A stretch of DNA of 63,873 nt from an uncultured Shimia sp. (GCF_913054185.1 NZ_CAJXIV010000011.1:1-63873), one strand, 5' to 3'. Counted from the first letter of the stretch, positions 1 to 8,445 are shown. The notes: generated from the letters alone by a model not told the origin. Made by a program: numbers and translations.

Positions 1-49
1 AGGCGGCCGCACTGTTGGGTCCGGTGTTGTATCCAAAATCGTTGAGTAA
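1..49 (+). CDS. tuf: Elongation factor Tu, 3' end only
   Basis: The frame beginning at base 2 reads GGRTVGSGVVSKIVE and stops with TAA at 47-49. This is the characteristic C-terminus of EF-Tu (usual form GGRTVGAGVVxKIxE), so the window opens in the last 15 codons of a tuf gene. EF-Tu carries aminoacyl-tRNA to the ribosome. A strong terminator follows 36 bp after the stop. The rest of the gene lies outside the window. The call rests on this short tail only, but the motif is distinctive. Confidence 0.85.
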   Translation, partial: GGRTVGSGVVSKIVE

Positions 50-82
50 TTGCGCCTAGCGTAATTCTTACAACAGACTACG

Positions 83-110
83 GAAAGGCCGCCCAATGGG
101 CGGCCTTTTT
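83..110 (+). terminator. Rho-independent terminator after tuf
   Basis: GGCCGCCC (87-94), a three-base loop AAT, then GGGCGGCC (98-105) and five T residues. It sits between tuf and the sterol-desaturase-type gene and should end the tuf transcript. Confidence 0.9.
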
Positions 111-237
111 GCTTGGAGTGGGAAACGATTGTCCCGATTTCCGACACATTCCCCTTTTCCGCCATGTTTTGCCCGCATTTGCCCGTCAGGTTGGCGCCAT
201 GCCGGGGGGCAATCATGCGCAGACTGCGAAAGGGAGC

Positions 238-1245
238 ATGGAAATGGGTTGGGTTTACGAGGTTTGGGCCGCACTTAAGGGTATGTTTTGGGGCTGGGAA
301 TCGCGTTTGGCGGTATTTTATCTCTGCACCACTGTTGTGATGATTTTTGGTATTTGGCTCTATCGCGGACGTCCTACCAGTTTTGCGAAGTTCTTGTTCC
401 CGCGCGAGGTTTACACTCACAAATCCAACCTCATCGACATTCAGATTTTTGCCATCAACTTGCTGCTTGGTGTGGGTGGTATTTTTGGCGCGGTGTTGTT
501 TACGCCGATTGTTGCCAAGGTGATGCTGTCCAATCTCATCGACTGGCAAGGCACACCGTTTCAGCCGCTGGATGTCACCTGGGGCCGTAGCGCGCTGGCC
601 ACCTTGGTCATGATCCTGGCGATGGATTTCTGCAAATACTGGGCACACTACATCCACCACGAAAGCAAGATTCTGTGGCCGTTTCACGCGCTGCATCACT
701 CTGCTGAGGTGATGACGCCGCTGACCGCCAACCGCAACCACCCCGTGTTCCTGCTGGTTCGCAATCTGATTTACAGCATGGTGCTAGGCACGGTGCAGGC
801 GTTGATCTTGTTTCTGTTGATTGGTCAAATTGACTTGCTGACTATTGGCGGGGCAAATGCAGGCTATTTCCTCTTCAATCTGCTGGGCGCCAACCTGCGC
901 CACAGCCATGTATGGCTGAGCTACGGGCCTGTGCTTGAACACATCTTTATCTCTCCAGCACAGCATCATGTGCACCACTCCAGCGCCAAGAAGCACTTCA
1001 ACAAGAACTACGGTGAAGTGTTTGCGATCTGGGATTGGATGTTTGGCACGCTGTATGTGCCCAAGGGCTACGAAAAACTGCAATTTGGTGTGGCGGACGG
1101 CAAAGGTGAATTGATTGAGCAACCTCATGCCACGCTGAAAGACGCGCTGATCAAGCCCTTTGTCGAGAGCCTTGAAGAGGCCACAGGCATCGAGATGGTC
1201 AAGCGTAAGCCCGATGATAGCGCGGCTCCGGCACAGGGACGTTAA
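238..1245 (+). CDS. Sterol desaturase/fatty acid hydroxylase family membrane protein
   Basis: A 335-residue integral membrane di-iron hydroxylase of the fatty acid hydroxylase/sterol desaturase superfamily. The eight-histidine signature is visible: HYIHH at 137-141, HALHH at 150-154, NRNHP near 165-169 and HHVHH at 243-247. Hydrophobic segments flank these clusters. The start at 238 is chosen because GGGAG lies just upstream and the family similarity begins soon after; the frame stays open further upstream without a good ribosome site. The substrate cannot be read from sequence; members hydroxylate or desaturate lipids, sterols or carotenoids. An acyltransferase gene starts one base after the stop, so the pair is probably co-transcribed and may act on the same lipid (inference). 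Confidence 0.85.
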   Translation: MEMGWVYEVWAALKGMFWGWESRLAVFYLCTTVVMIFGIWLYRGRPTSFAKFLFPREVYTHKSNLIDIQIFAINLLLGVGGIFGAVLFTPIVAKVMLSNLIDWQGTPFQPLDVTWGRSALATLVMILAMDFCKYWAHYIHHESKILWPFHALHHSAEVMTPLTANRNHPVFLLVRNLIYSMVLGTVQALILFLLIGQIDLLTIGGANAGYFLFNLLGANLRHSHVWLSYGPVLEHIFISPAQHHVHHSSAKKHFNKNYGEVFAIWDWMFGTLYVPKGYEKLQFGVADGKGELIEQPHATLKDALIKPFVESLEEATGIEMVKRKPDDSAAPAQGR

Positions 1246-1246
1246 G

Positions 1247-2347
1247 ATGACCAAAGGCGTCTCAATCTGGTTGGATGTCTTGCGGGTGGTGGCCACGATT
1301 GTCGTGGTCCTCTCCCATTTGGCCTACCCGCGTTTTACCGGCACAAGCTACGCCTTCCTGCGCGACTGGAACGTGGGCAGCGACGCGGTGATTGTGTTTT
1401 TTGTGATGTCCGGCTGTGTGATCGCGTTTGCATCAGACCGGGATGGATCTGCCGGGCAGTTTGCGTTCAACCGGGTGACACGGCTGTTGACTGTGATGGT
1501 GCCCGCGCTGATCCTGACACTGGTGTTTGATGCGCTTGGCACACGGATTGACGCGGGGGCCTATCCAAACGGGTTCTATCAGGCGCTGCCGGTTGGGGAG
1601 TTCCTGCTGCGCGGTGTGACATTCACCAATGAATGGGCGGCGTTTGACCGGGTGCGATTGGGCACAAATGGGCCGCTGTGGTCGTTGAGCTATGAGGCGG
1701 CGTATTATGCGCTGTTTGGCGTGGCGTTGTTCACCAAAGGTGTGGCGCGTGTTGTTGGACTGGTGGCGCTGACATGGTTGGCTGGACTAAATGTGCTGCT
1801 GTTGATGCCGGCGTGGCTGCTTGGTGTAGCCTTATGGCATTGGTTGCGTTCTGAGCGCGTTTGCTCGTTTTCCCGCGGAATGGGCTGGGCTTTGGCACTT
1901 GGCGGGCCATCATTCTATTTGGTGGGGCAAATTGCTGGGATGCCGGTTGTTCTAGCTGCGATGACCGCAGACTTGTTGGATGTAGCCGATGCGCGGATGG
2001 TTTTGGGATTTTCCGATGAGTTTATCTGGAACCTCTTCATCGGGCTCTGCGCGGTGGCACATGTGGCCGGTGTGGCGATCCTGAATCCGCAAAAGATGTG
2101 GGGCACGCAGGCCATTCGCTGGATGGCTGGCGCGACGTTTTCGATCTATGTGACGCATTATCCGGCGCTGCACCTGCTGGATGCGATTTTGCCGGAAATG
2201 CTGGGCCGTGACGCGCTGTTGTTGAGCGGTTCCATTGTCGTCGGGCTGGTGTTTGCACGTTACTTTGAGCGCCCGGTGAAGACGTTCCGTGCATGGCTGA
2301 TGCCGGTGATGCAACGGTTTGACCGCCGCTCGGTACAGGCCTCTTGA
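1247..2347 (+). CDS. Acyltransferase 3 family membrane protein
   Basis: A 366-residue polytopic membrane protein of the acyltransferase-3 (OafA/NodX-like) family. The N-terminus WLDVLRVVATIVVVLSHL matches the family's first helix with its catalytic-type Arg and His, and about ten hydrophobic helices follow. Family members move acyl groups such as acetate onto sugars or lipids on the outer face of the membrane. It starts one base after the sterol-desaturase-type gene, with GGGAC as a weak ribosome site inside that gene. The acceptor is unknown. It converges on the lysophospholipid acyltransferase gene, whose stop lies 6 bp away. Confidence 0.85.
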   Translation: MTKGVSIWLDVLRVVATIVVVLSHLAYPRFTGTSYAFLRDWNVGSDAVIVFFVMSGCVIAFASDRDGSAGQFAFNRVTRLLTVMVPALILTLVFDALGTRIDAGAYPNGFYQALPVGEFLLRGVTFTNEWAAFDRVRLGTNGPLWSLSYEAAYYALFGVALFTKGVARVVGLVALTWLAGLNVLLLMPAWLLGVALWHWLRSERVCSFSRGMGWALALGGPSFYLVGQIAGMPVVLAAMTADLLDVADARMVLGFSDEFIWNLFIGLCAVAHVAGVAILNPQKMWGTQAIRWMAGATFSIYVTHYPALHLLDAILPEMLGRDALLLSGSIVVGLVFARYFERPVKTFRAWLMPVMQRFDRRSVQAS

Positions 2348-2352
2348 GCGAT

Positions 2353-3084
2353 CTATTTATTGTTATTGGGGTTTTCGCTGGGTTTGCCCAGTGCGGCGTC
2401 CGCGGCATCGGTGATGTCGTCCAGCGCTCGCTCTAAGCTGAGGCGTAGAGTTTCGGTCTGCTCTTCGGTGGGTTTGCGCGGGACCGTATCGGTCCATTCC
2501 TGACAGGTGATCACTCCTCGGCTAAACGGCAGCGGCAGCATTTGTTTGTCCCATGTCGGCATACGCAACACCCGTTTTTGGGCAAAGGCCAATGTGAACA
2601 CCCGCGCACCGGTGGAGCGTGCCCAGATCAGCGGCACAGTGGACGCGACGCGGGCGGGACCACGGGGGCCATCTGGGACAACGCCCAGAGAGCAGCCTTC
2701 GCGGTAGCGTTTGAGCACGTCGCGCGACAGGCTCACATGGCGTTGATGGCTGGACATGGGAATGGTTTCCCATCCCAGACGCACGAGGATTTGCCCTGCA
2801 AGACGTCCGGCGCGGGCCGCGGAGGTGAGTGACGCCACGCGGGTGCCTTTGGGCGCGTTGACCATATAGGGGCCAAGGATCAGCCGTTGGTGCCAGACCG
2901 TGGTGATCACGGCCTCGCCCCGAGCCAGGCAGGCGTCGAGTTCTTCGCAACCGTTGCGCTCAAATCGGGAGGTCTTAAAGGCGAATCGCACATACCCCGC
3001 CAGCATGCCTTCGACAGCGTTGTTGAAACGCGGGCTGTCGGCGATTTTTTTGCGCAGTTTGTTGAGCGATTGCTTGAGCGACAT
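2353..3084 (-). CDS. Lysophospholipid acyltransferase family protein (DUF374)
   Basis: A 243-residue protein of the DUF374 branch of LPLAT/PlsC-like acyltransferases. Visible features are an HQR motif in TTVWHQRLILGP (equivalent of the HX4D region), a SSHQRH block and VVPDGPRGPAR, the conserved acceptor-binding motif of this branch. It probably acylates a lipid or lipid A-type precursor at the inner membrane. The start at 3084 (MSLKQSLNK) is chosen because the open frame upstream runs into tRNA-Trp on the other strand. No operon partner is evident. Family assignment is firm; the exact substrate is not. Confidence 0.82.
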   Translation of the reverse strand: MSLKQSLNKLRKKIADSPRFNNAVEGMLAGYVRFAFKTSRFERNGCEELDACLARGEAVITTVWHQRLILGPYMVNAPKGTRVASLTSAARAGRLAGQILVRLGWETIPMSSHQRHVSLSRDVLKRYREGCSLGVVPDGPRGPARVASTVPLIWARSTGARVFTLAFAQKRVLRMPTWDKQMLPLPFSRGVITCQEWTDTVPRKPTEEQTETLRLSLERALDDITDAADAALGKPSENPNNNK

Positions 3085-3210
3085 GGGGCAAAAACCTCTT
3101 GAGTGCGCACCTCTCTTACAGGGGCAAATCAAAGCTGGCCAGTCTTGCCATTTTTGCGCGTTTTCCCTCTTGCCACCGGCGCGGTGGTGCCTTACGAAAC
3201 ACCCCACGTT

Positions 3211-3286
3211 AGGGGTATAGCTCAGTTGGTAGAGCGACGGTCTCCAAAACCGTAGGTCCCGGGTTCGAACCCTGGTGCCCCTGCCA
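3211..3286 (+). tRNA. tRNA-Trp (anticodon CCA)
   Basis: A complete cloverleaf. The 7-bp acceptor stem AGGGGTA/TGCCCCT holds one G-T pair, the D-arm contains AGCTCAGTTGGTAGAGC, the anticodon loop CTCCAAA carries CCA, the T-arm contains GGTTCGAACC, and the 3' CCA (3284-3286) is encoded. A separate terminator follows at once, so it seems to be an independent unit. Confidence 0.97.
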
Positions 3287-3311
3287 TTTCCCATAGATTT
3301 GGACACGTCTC

Positions 3312-3333
3312 AAAGCCCCTTCGGGGGCTTTTT
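3312..3333 (+). terminator. Terminator after tRNA-Trp
   Basis: AGCCCC, TTCG tetraloop, GGGGCT, then a run of T. The stem is short but very stable. It ends the tRNA transcript and lies just before the 3' end of the convergent methyltransferase-like gene. Confidence 0.9.
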
Positions 3334-3341
3334 GTTGTTGG

Positions 3342-4103
3342 TCAGCCATGAAGACTGCGAAACTTTCGGTAAACCAATCGCCCTAATGGCGTGCAGAGCC
3401 AGTCTTTTGGTGTGTTGTTTTTGGGATCTCGAAAATCGATTTTTGGAATCGAGAATGAGGCCGCAAACAAACTATGGTAGTAGCGCGCCGCTGACGGGCC
3501 GTAGAGGGTTTGCAACACAAACACCGATGATGCCCTGCCATCCACAACGCCGTGGATAGTCGGGTGAGTTACGAAGTCCATAATTTTGAAAACATCTGCA
3601 CAGAAGGACAGGCCATGGTCATCGTCAAAGGCAGGGGCATCCAGAAGTACAAAGCCATAGTTCCGCTTCGGTATGTTGGAGTGCACGTAGCCGCGGAAAA
3701 ATCCCATTTCGAATTTTTCTCTTGGTCCGAGAATAATCTCGACGTGTTCGCGGTACTTTTCCGGCAAGTTCTCTGATGCGATCGCATGCCAAGCGGCCAC
3801 ACTTTCCATACTGGTCACACGGCCATTGTAGTCAGAATTTTCGGCTTTGAGCTTCTTGACACAGGCTGCAAGGACCATCGTTGAGGAACCCGTGCCAGAC
3901 TCCAGGATCGCGACCGGTTGATACTTGAGGATGCGTTTTACGGACATCCAGAGGGTGATCCATTGTGTTCCGGTGGTGTTAGACTTTTTCTTGTAAGCGT
4001 CCAGATCGGACAAAACCCCTGGCAGGGTCTGCCCAATCCGCCAGCGACAGTACTTGTTTGCCGCCCGTTGGATGACCTTGCGCATCTTGTTTGCCCCTCT
4101 CAA
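3342..4103 (-). CDS. Class I SAM-dependent methyltransferase-like protein
   Basis: A 253-residue protein. The stretch AILESGTGSSTMVLAA near residues 66-80 looks like motif I of class I methyltransferases, and YGFVLLDAP near 150 like the strand-4/motif II region. There is no signal peptide or membrane helix. The substrate is unknown; similar proteins occur beside polysaccharide or lipid genes, but no such genes are next to it. Base composition is visibly more AT-rich than the neighbours, it has no operon partner, and it sits beside a tRNA gene, so recent acquisition is plausible (inference). Confidence 0.6.
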   Translation of the reverse strand: MRGANKMRKVIQRAANKYCRWRIGQTLPGVLSDLDAYKKKSNTTGTQWITLWMSVKRILKYQPVAILESGTGSSTMVLAACVKKLKAENSDYNGRVTSMESVAAWHAIASENLPEKYREHVEIILGPREKFEMGFFRGYVHSNIPKRNYGFVLLDAPAFDDDHGLSFCADVFKIMDFVTHPTIHGVVDGRASSVFVLQTLYGPSAARYYHSLFAASFSIPKIDFRDPKNNTPKDWLCTPLGRLVYRKFRSLHG

Positions 4104-4245
4104 AACGAGTCCTGTGCCGCTCTACATTCTGAGGTAGAGCTAGGTGGTCATAGGAGGCGTTTGTGAGAAAGCTGTCCAGTATTTTGGGCGGCGCTTAGGC
4201 AATAGAGGCGAAAAACTGCAACCTCGGGCGTTTCACCCGGCATAA

Positions 4246-5310
4246 TTAGGCGTCTTTACCCCAGTCGGCGTCCTGCATTTCGCGCAGGCGCGAGGCGGTG
4301 CGTTCAAATTCAAAGATGCCTTCGCCTTCAAGATAGAGCATTTCCGGCTCGGCGGCAGCGGAGCAGATCAGGCGGACCTTAGCCTCATAAAGCGCGTCGA
4401 TCAGGGTCACGAAGCGTTTGGCTTCGTTGAAGTTGTTGCGGCTGAGCGTGGGAATGTCTTCGAGGATCAGCACTTTCACCGCATTGGCCACGGCGAGGTA
4501 GTCGCCGGGGCCCAACATCTTGCCACAGAGGTCAAAGAAGCTCGCACGTCCGATGCCGTTGCGATAGGCGGGCAGGGTGACTTCGCGGCCTTTCACAGTG
4601 AGCACCAATGGCTCGGCGACGCCGCCGGTGAGGTCATCCCAGATGGCGCGGATTTGCGCACGGGCCTCAGAGCCAGCTTGTACAAAGTAGACCTGATTCC
4701 CTGCCAAGCGATTTTGGCGATAATCAGTTGGACTGACCAACTCCCAGCTGCGCATCTGTTCTTTGATCAAGGCGATAAACGGCAGGAAAAGTTGGCGGTT
4801 GAGGCCGTTTTTGTAGAGATCATCTGGCACACGGTTGGAGGTGGTGACCACCACAACGCCAGCCTCAAAAAGCTGTTCAAACAGGCGCCCAACAATCATC
4901 GCATCGGTGATGTCGGTGATCTGCATTTCGTCAAACGCCAGCACGCGCACACTGTCGGCTACAGCCTTGGCGACCGGTCGCACTGTGTCTTCGACGCCTT
5001 CGGCGCGGGCCTTGTGCATGGCCTCGTGGATTTCCTGCATAAAGGCGTGGAAGTGTACGCGACGTACCGGCACGGTGAGGCTGTCGACAAACAGGTCCAT
5101 CAACATGGATTTGCCCCGCCCCACACCGCCCCAGAGGTAGAGACCTTGCACCGACTCCGGTGTAGATTTTCGGAACCATTTTTTGGGGACGGGTTTGGAT
5201 ACCGCAACACGGATGCGTTCCAGTTCCGGCAGCACCGCAACTTGGGCGTCGTCGGCGTGCAGGGTTCCGTCAGCCACGCGGGCGGCGTAAATCTCGGGCA
5301 AGCTATCCAT
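4246..5310 (-). CDS. zapE: Cell division ATPase ZapE (AFG1 family)
   Basis: A 354-residue AFG1/ZapE-type AAA ATPase. Walker A GGVGRGKS is at residues 61-68 and Walker B VLAFDE at about 123-128, followed by the TTSNRVPDDLYKNGLNR block typical of the family. In E. coli ZapE contacts FtsZ and helps constriction under stress; mitochondrial AFG1 acts on inner-membrane proteins. Length is normal and the N-terminus is complete. It is transcribed divergently from the MFS gene at 5454. Confidence 0.93.
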   Translation of the reverse strand: MDSLPEIYAARVADGTLHADDAQVAVLPELERIRVAVSKPVPKKWFRKSTPESVQGLYLWGGVGRGKSMLMDLFVDSLTVPVRRVHFHAFMQEIHEAMHKARAEGVEDTVRPVAKAVADSVRVLAFDEMQITDITDAMIVGRLFEQLFEAGVVVVTTSNRVPDDLYKNGLNRQLFLPFIALIKEQMRSWELVSPTDYRQNRLAGNQVYFVQAGSEARAQIRAIWDDLTGGVAEPLVLTVKGREVTLPAYRNGIGRASFFDLCGKMLGPGDYLAVANAVKVLILEDIPTLSRNNFNEAKRFVTLIDALYEAKVRLICSAAAEPEMLYLEGEGIFEFERTASRLREMQDADWGKDA

Positions 5311-5384
5311 ACATGTCCCTTAGCCAATTGAGAGCGTGAGGAAAAGGGCCGCGCCGGACCCTATGACAGACTGTTATGAGGGAG

Positions 5385-5425
5385 TGAACAAATGCTGAAT
5401 TGACCTCGGGTCGTTCATTTGTTCA
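5385..5425. promoter_or_regulatory. Long-range inverted repeat in the zapE/MFS divergent region
   Basis: TGAACAAATG at 5385-5394 and its exact complement CATTTGTTCA at 5416-5425, separated by 21 bp. The centres are 31 bp apart, about three helical turns. A smaller dyad GACC-TCG-GGTC lies in the middle. It could be a two-site operator for the MFS gene or a leader hairpin. Confidence 0.5.
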
Positions 5426-5453
5426 GAGTTTGCGACGCGCGAACAGGAGTGAG

Positions 5454-6707
5454 ATGATGAGTGAGAAGACCCCGTTGATGACCCCGGTTTTGATGGTGGG
5501 CTGTATCATCATCCTGGTGAGCTTTGCCATTCGGGCCAGTTTTGGGGTGTTTCAAATCCCAATTGCCGAGGAGTTTGGTTGGCTGCGCAGTGAGTTCTCG
5601 CTGGCGATTGCGATTCAGAACCTGGCCTGGGGTATTGGGCAGCCAATTTTTGGTGCGATTGCCGAGAAGATTGGGGATCAGAAAGCCATTATTCTAGGCG
5701 CGTTGACCTATGCGGCAGGGCTGGTGTTGTCGTCCTTTGCCGTCACGCCGGAAGCGCATCAGATGCTTGAAATTCTTGTGGGATTTGGCATCGCTGGTAC
5801 GGGCTTTGGTGTGATCCTCGCCGTGGTTGGGCGCGCAAGTTCGGATGAGAACCGCAGCATGTCTTTGGCGATTGCCACGGCGGCTGGATCTGGCGGGCAG
5901 GTGTTTGGGGCGCCGATGGCGGAGTGGATGCTGTCGTTCATGACCTGGCAGCAGACTTTTGTGGTATTTGCGGCGGCGATTCTGGCGGTCTTGCTGTTAC
6001 TGCCAGCGATGCGGGCACCTGTGGCGGCCAGCAAGGAAGAGCTGCAAGAAAGCATGGGCACGATCCTGAAGCGGGCCTTCAAAGATCCGTCATATACGTT
6101 GATCTTTTTGGGCTTCTTCAGCTGTGGCTATCAGCTCGCTTTTGTCACCGCACATTTCCCGGCAATGATTGCGGAGATGTGTGGGCCAATTGCGGCGGGA
6201 TCAACGCTGGCAAATATGGGCATCACCTCAACCTCCACGCTTGGTGCCGTGGCGATTTCCTTGATTGGTTTGGCCAATATTGGCGGCACCTTGCTGGCCG
6301 GTTGGGCTGGCAAACATTTTCCGAAAAAGTACCTGTTGGCAGGGATTTACACCGGGCGTACCTTAGCGGCGGCGATCTTTATTCTGATGCCAATCACACC
6401 GATGAGCGTGGTGGTGTTCTCGGTGGTCATGGGCTCACTGTGGCTCGCAACTGTGCCGCTGACCTCTGGTCTTGTGGCCCATCTGTATGGGCTGCGTTAC
6501 ATGGGCACGCTTTATGGGATTGTGTTCTTCTCCCACCAGCTGGGCAGCTTCCTTGGCGTGTGGCTGGGTGGTCGGATGTATGATCTTTATGGCGACTACA
6601 CGATGGTCTGGTGGGTTGGTGTGGGCGTGGGCGCGTTTAGTGCAATTGTGCACCTGCCGATCCGCGAAAACCGCACGCCAAGTGCCCCGGCGAGCGTTGC
6701 AGCGTAG
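5454..6707 (+). CDS. MFS transporter (monocarboxylate-type)
   Basis: A 417-residue transporter with twelve predicted helices of the Major Facilitator Superfamily. The N-terminal pattern, with RASFGVFQIPIAEEFGWLRSEFS, resembles the monocarboxylate/oxalate-formate branch. CAGGAGTGAG lies just before ATG 5454, so this start is preferred over a more upstream in-frame ATG that falls between the arms of the inverted repeat. The likely substrate is a small organic acid, but this is not provable here. A 44-nt repeat and a terminator follow the stop. Confidence 0.85.
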   Translation: MMSEKTPLMTPVLMVGCIIILVSFAIRASFGVFQIPIAEEFGWLRSEFSLAIAIQNLAWGIGQPIFGAIAEKIGDQKAIILGALTYAAGLVLSSFAVTPEAHQMLEILVGFGIAGTGFGVILAVVGRASSDENRSMSLAIATAAGSGGQVFGAPMAEWMLSFMTWQQTFVVFAAAILAVLLLLPAMRAPVAASKEELQESMGTILKRAFKDPSYTLIFLGFFSCGYQLAFVTAHFPAMIAEMCGPIAAGSTLANMGITSTSTLGAVAISLIGLANIGGTLLAGWAGKHFPKKYLLAGIYTGRTLAAAIFILMPITPMSVVVFSVVMGSLWLATVPLTSGLVAHLYGLRYMGTLYGIVFFSHQLGSFLGVWLGGRMYDLYGDYTMVWWVGVGVGAFSAIVHLPIRENRTPSAPASVAA

Positions 6708-6728
6708 GGCGCGTTAACCCGCCAAAAC

Positions 6729-6772
6729 CACGTCAGTATAACGTCGGTATCGCGACTGTTTTGCGGAGGTGG
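6729..6772 (+). repeat. 44-nt dispersed repeat, copy 1
   Basis: Begins CACGTCAGTATAACGTCGGT and ends GGAGGTGG. It matches 54214-54257 at 38 of 44 positions without gaps. Inside it, roughly 11-nt units recur. It starts 21 bp after the stop of the MFS gene. Confidence 0.7.
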
Positions 6773-6782
6773 GGTGTTTTTG

Positions 6783-6813
6783 AGGCCGTTGCGGGTTACC
6801 GCAGCGGCCTTTG
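6783..6813. terminator. Terminator between MFS and ornithine-cyclodeaminase-family genes
   Basis: AGGCCGTTGCGG (6783-6794), loop GTTA, CCGCAGCGGCCT (6799-6810), then TTT. The 12-bp stem has one G-T pair. T-rich on the plus side and A-poor on the other, so it mainly ends the plus-strand MFS transcript. Confidence 0.8.
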
Positions 6814-6826
6814 CTTTAGGATTGGC

Positions 6827-7744
6827 TTAAGATTGCGCCGCCTGCCATTGGTCCAAGATATAGCGGCTGGTCATCAGGTCGAGATGCGCGCCGCCGCCGT
6901 TTTTGAACAAGGTGATCTCGTCGTCCGAAGTGCGTGTGAACCTGTCGAGGTTGTAGTAATCAGCCAGCACGTCCTCGCGGGTGATCACTCCTTCGGCAAG
7001 CGGGATTTTCAACTCGCCAATGTGATCCAGCGTGGTGTCGAAGCTGTCGACAAAGAGGCTGGCGCGGGTGAGGGCGACATCGTCGATCTCGCGCATGTCG
7101 GGGCGGTAAGCCCCAATCAGGTCGATGTGCTGGCCCGGTTGCAGCCAGTCGCCACGCAGGGTCGGTTCAGTGGACATAGTTGCCGAAGTCACGATGTCCG
7201 CTTCGCCCACGGCCTGCTCGAGATCGGTGGCGACGTTCAAGCCGTCAATTTCTGCGGCCATTTTTTCGGCGTTGGCCTGTGTGCGGTTCCAGACGGTGAA
7301 CTCTGCGTCGGGGAAGGCGGCGGAATATGCCGCGTGCAGGTTGCGGCCCACGGTGCCCGCGCCAACAATCAGGATTTTGGAGCTGTCTGGGCGGGCGAGG
7401 CGACGGGCGGCCAAAAGGCTGTCGCCTGCGGTTTTCCATTTGGTCACAAGGTGGAAGTCGATGAGCGCGGACAGGATGCCGTGGGCGTCGTCAAACAGCG
7501 TTACGGCGCCGTGGATCATTGGCACGTCCTGAGACGGGTTACCCGGGAAGATGGTGGCGGATTTCACCGCGATGCCGAGCCCGTCGATCCAGGCTTGGCG
7601 TTGCAGCAGCGTGTCTTTGCCACGGTAGAGGAAACTGTCGGAGATTTCCGCTTTGGGCAGGGTGTGGCCAGCGGCGAGCGCGTCTGTCAGCCCAAGCCAG
7701 TTGATGTTATTTTCGCCCTCTTCAAAGGAAATAATGGTGGTCAT
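6827..7744 (-). CDS. Ornithine cyclodeaminase/mu-crystallin family protein
   Basis: A 305-residue NAD(P)-binding protein. The Rossmann motif ILIVGAGTVGRNLHAAY is near residues 123-139, after a substrate-domain segment containing KSATIFPGN. Family members are ornithine cyclodeaminases, alanine dehydrogenases or cyclic-imine reductases (L-proline and related amino acids). It overlaps the HAD hydrolase gene upstream by four bases (ATGA), so the two are translationally coupled. The exact substrate is open; a ketimine reductase role is as likely as ornithine deamination. Confidence 0.85.
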   Translation of the reverse strand: MTTIISFEEGENNINWLGLTDALAAGHTLPKAEISDSFLYRGKDTLLQRQAWIDGLGIAVKSATIFPGNPSQDVPMIHGAVTLFDDAHGILSALIDFHLVTKWKTAGDSLLAARRLARPDSSKILIVGAGTVGRNLHAAYSAAFPDAEFTVWNRTQANAEKMAAEIDGLNVATDLEQAVGEADIVTSATMSTEPTLRGDWLQPGQHIDLIGAYRPDMREIDDVALTRASLFVDSFDTTLDHIGELKIPLAEGVITREDVLADYYNLDRFTRTSDDEITLFKNGGGAHLDLMTSRYILDQWQAAQS

Positions 7745-8364
7745 TTGGCTTCTTCCTTTGTGAGCAGGCCTTCGGATACCAGACGGTCGGCCCAGCCTTG
7801 CGGATGTTCAAACAGATGGGTTTGCCAGCCACGTGCCGCGGCAGCGGTGATGTTCTCGGCACGGTCATCGGCGAACAGCAGGCGGTCCGGCGCGATGCCG
7901 CAGTCGGCCTCGACATGGGCATAGATTGCCGGATCGGGTTTGATGAGCTTTAGGCGGCCGGAGACATATTCGCGACTGAAACGATTGAGGAAGGGGTAGA
8001 CGGCTTGCGAGAGCGGGAAGTTGTCGTGGCCAAAGTTGGTGAGGGTGAAGACAGTCACGCCTTTGTCCACCAGCGCATCCAGAAGGCGCACGGAGTGCGG
8101 GATGGCGGGCGCAGCGAGGTCGTTCCAATTGTCGTTCCACATACGCAGCTCAGCCTCATATTCGGGATACTGCGGCACAAGGCTGTCGATCATGCCGGGC
8201 AAGGAGGCGCCTGCGTCGATCTGTTCGTGGTGGTGATGGATGTTGGTGTCCGCAAAGAAGGCTTTGCGACGGGCTTCGCCGACGGTGCGGTCGTAGAAGT
8301 TTTCCGGCTGCCACTGGATCAGCACATTGCCAATGTCAAAAATCACGGCGTCAATTTGCGACAT
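7741..8364 (-). CDS. HAD family hydrolase (subclass IA, YihX-like)
   Basis: A 207-residue HAD phosphatase. Motif I DIGNV is at residues 10-14, where the second catalytic Asp of DxD is Gly as in many YihX-type members. TLTNFGHDNF gives motif II, a Lys around KLIKPDPAIY motif III, and LLFADDRAENI motif IV. The start at 8364 is supported by AGGGG seven bases upstream. Its stop overlaps the start of the ornithine-cyclodeaminase-family gene. The substrate is probably a small phosphorylated metabolite, not predictable here. Confidence 0.85.
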   Translation of the reverse strand: MSQIDAVIFDIGNVLIQWQPENFYDRTVGEARRKAFFADTNIHHHHEQIDAGASLPGMIDSLVPQYPEYEAELRMWNDNWNDLAAPAIPHSVRLLDALVDKGVTVFTLTNFGHDNFPLSQAVYPFLNRFSREYVSGRLKLIKPDPAIYAHVEADCGIAPDRLLFADDRAENITAAAARGWQTHLFEHPQGWADRLVSEGLLTKEEAK

Positions 8365-8445
8365 AATTTGCCCCTGAAGTGAAATGTTTGCGCCGACCTT
8401 AGTCAGTGCAAACACGGAAGCAAACTGGGATTTGTGGGTTTTGCC

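Noticed and set aside
5414..5424. GTTC-N4-GTTC in the MFS leader as a second LexA box
   Set aside because: The spacing is four, not seven, and the bases belong to the longer inverted repeat.
6761..7924. Open frame of 387 codons opposite the ornithine-cyclodeaminase-family gene
   Set aside because: No recognisable motif, while the minus-strand frame has a clear Rossmann motif and an operon overlap.
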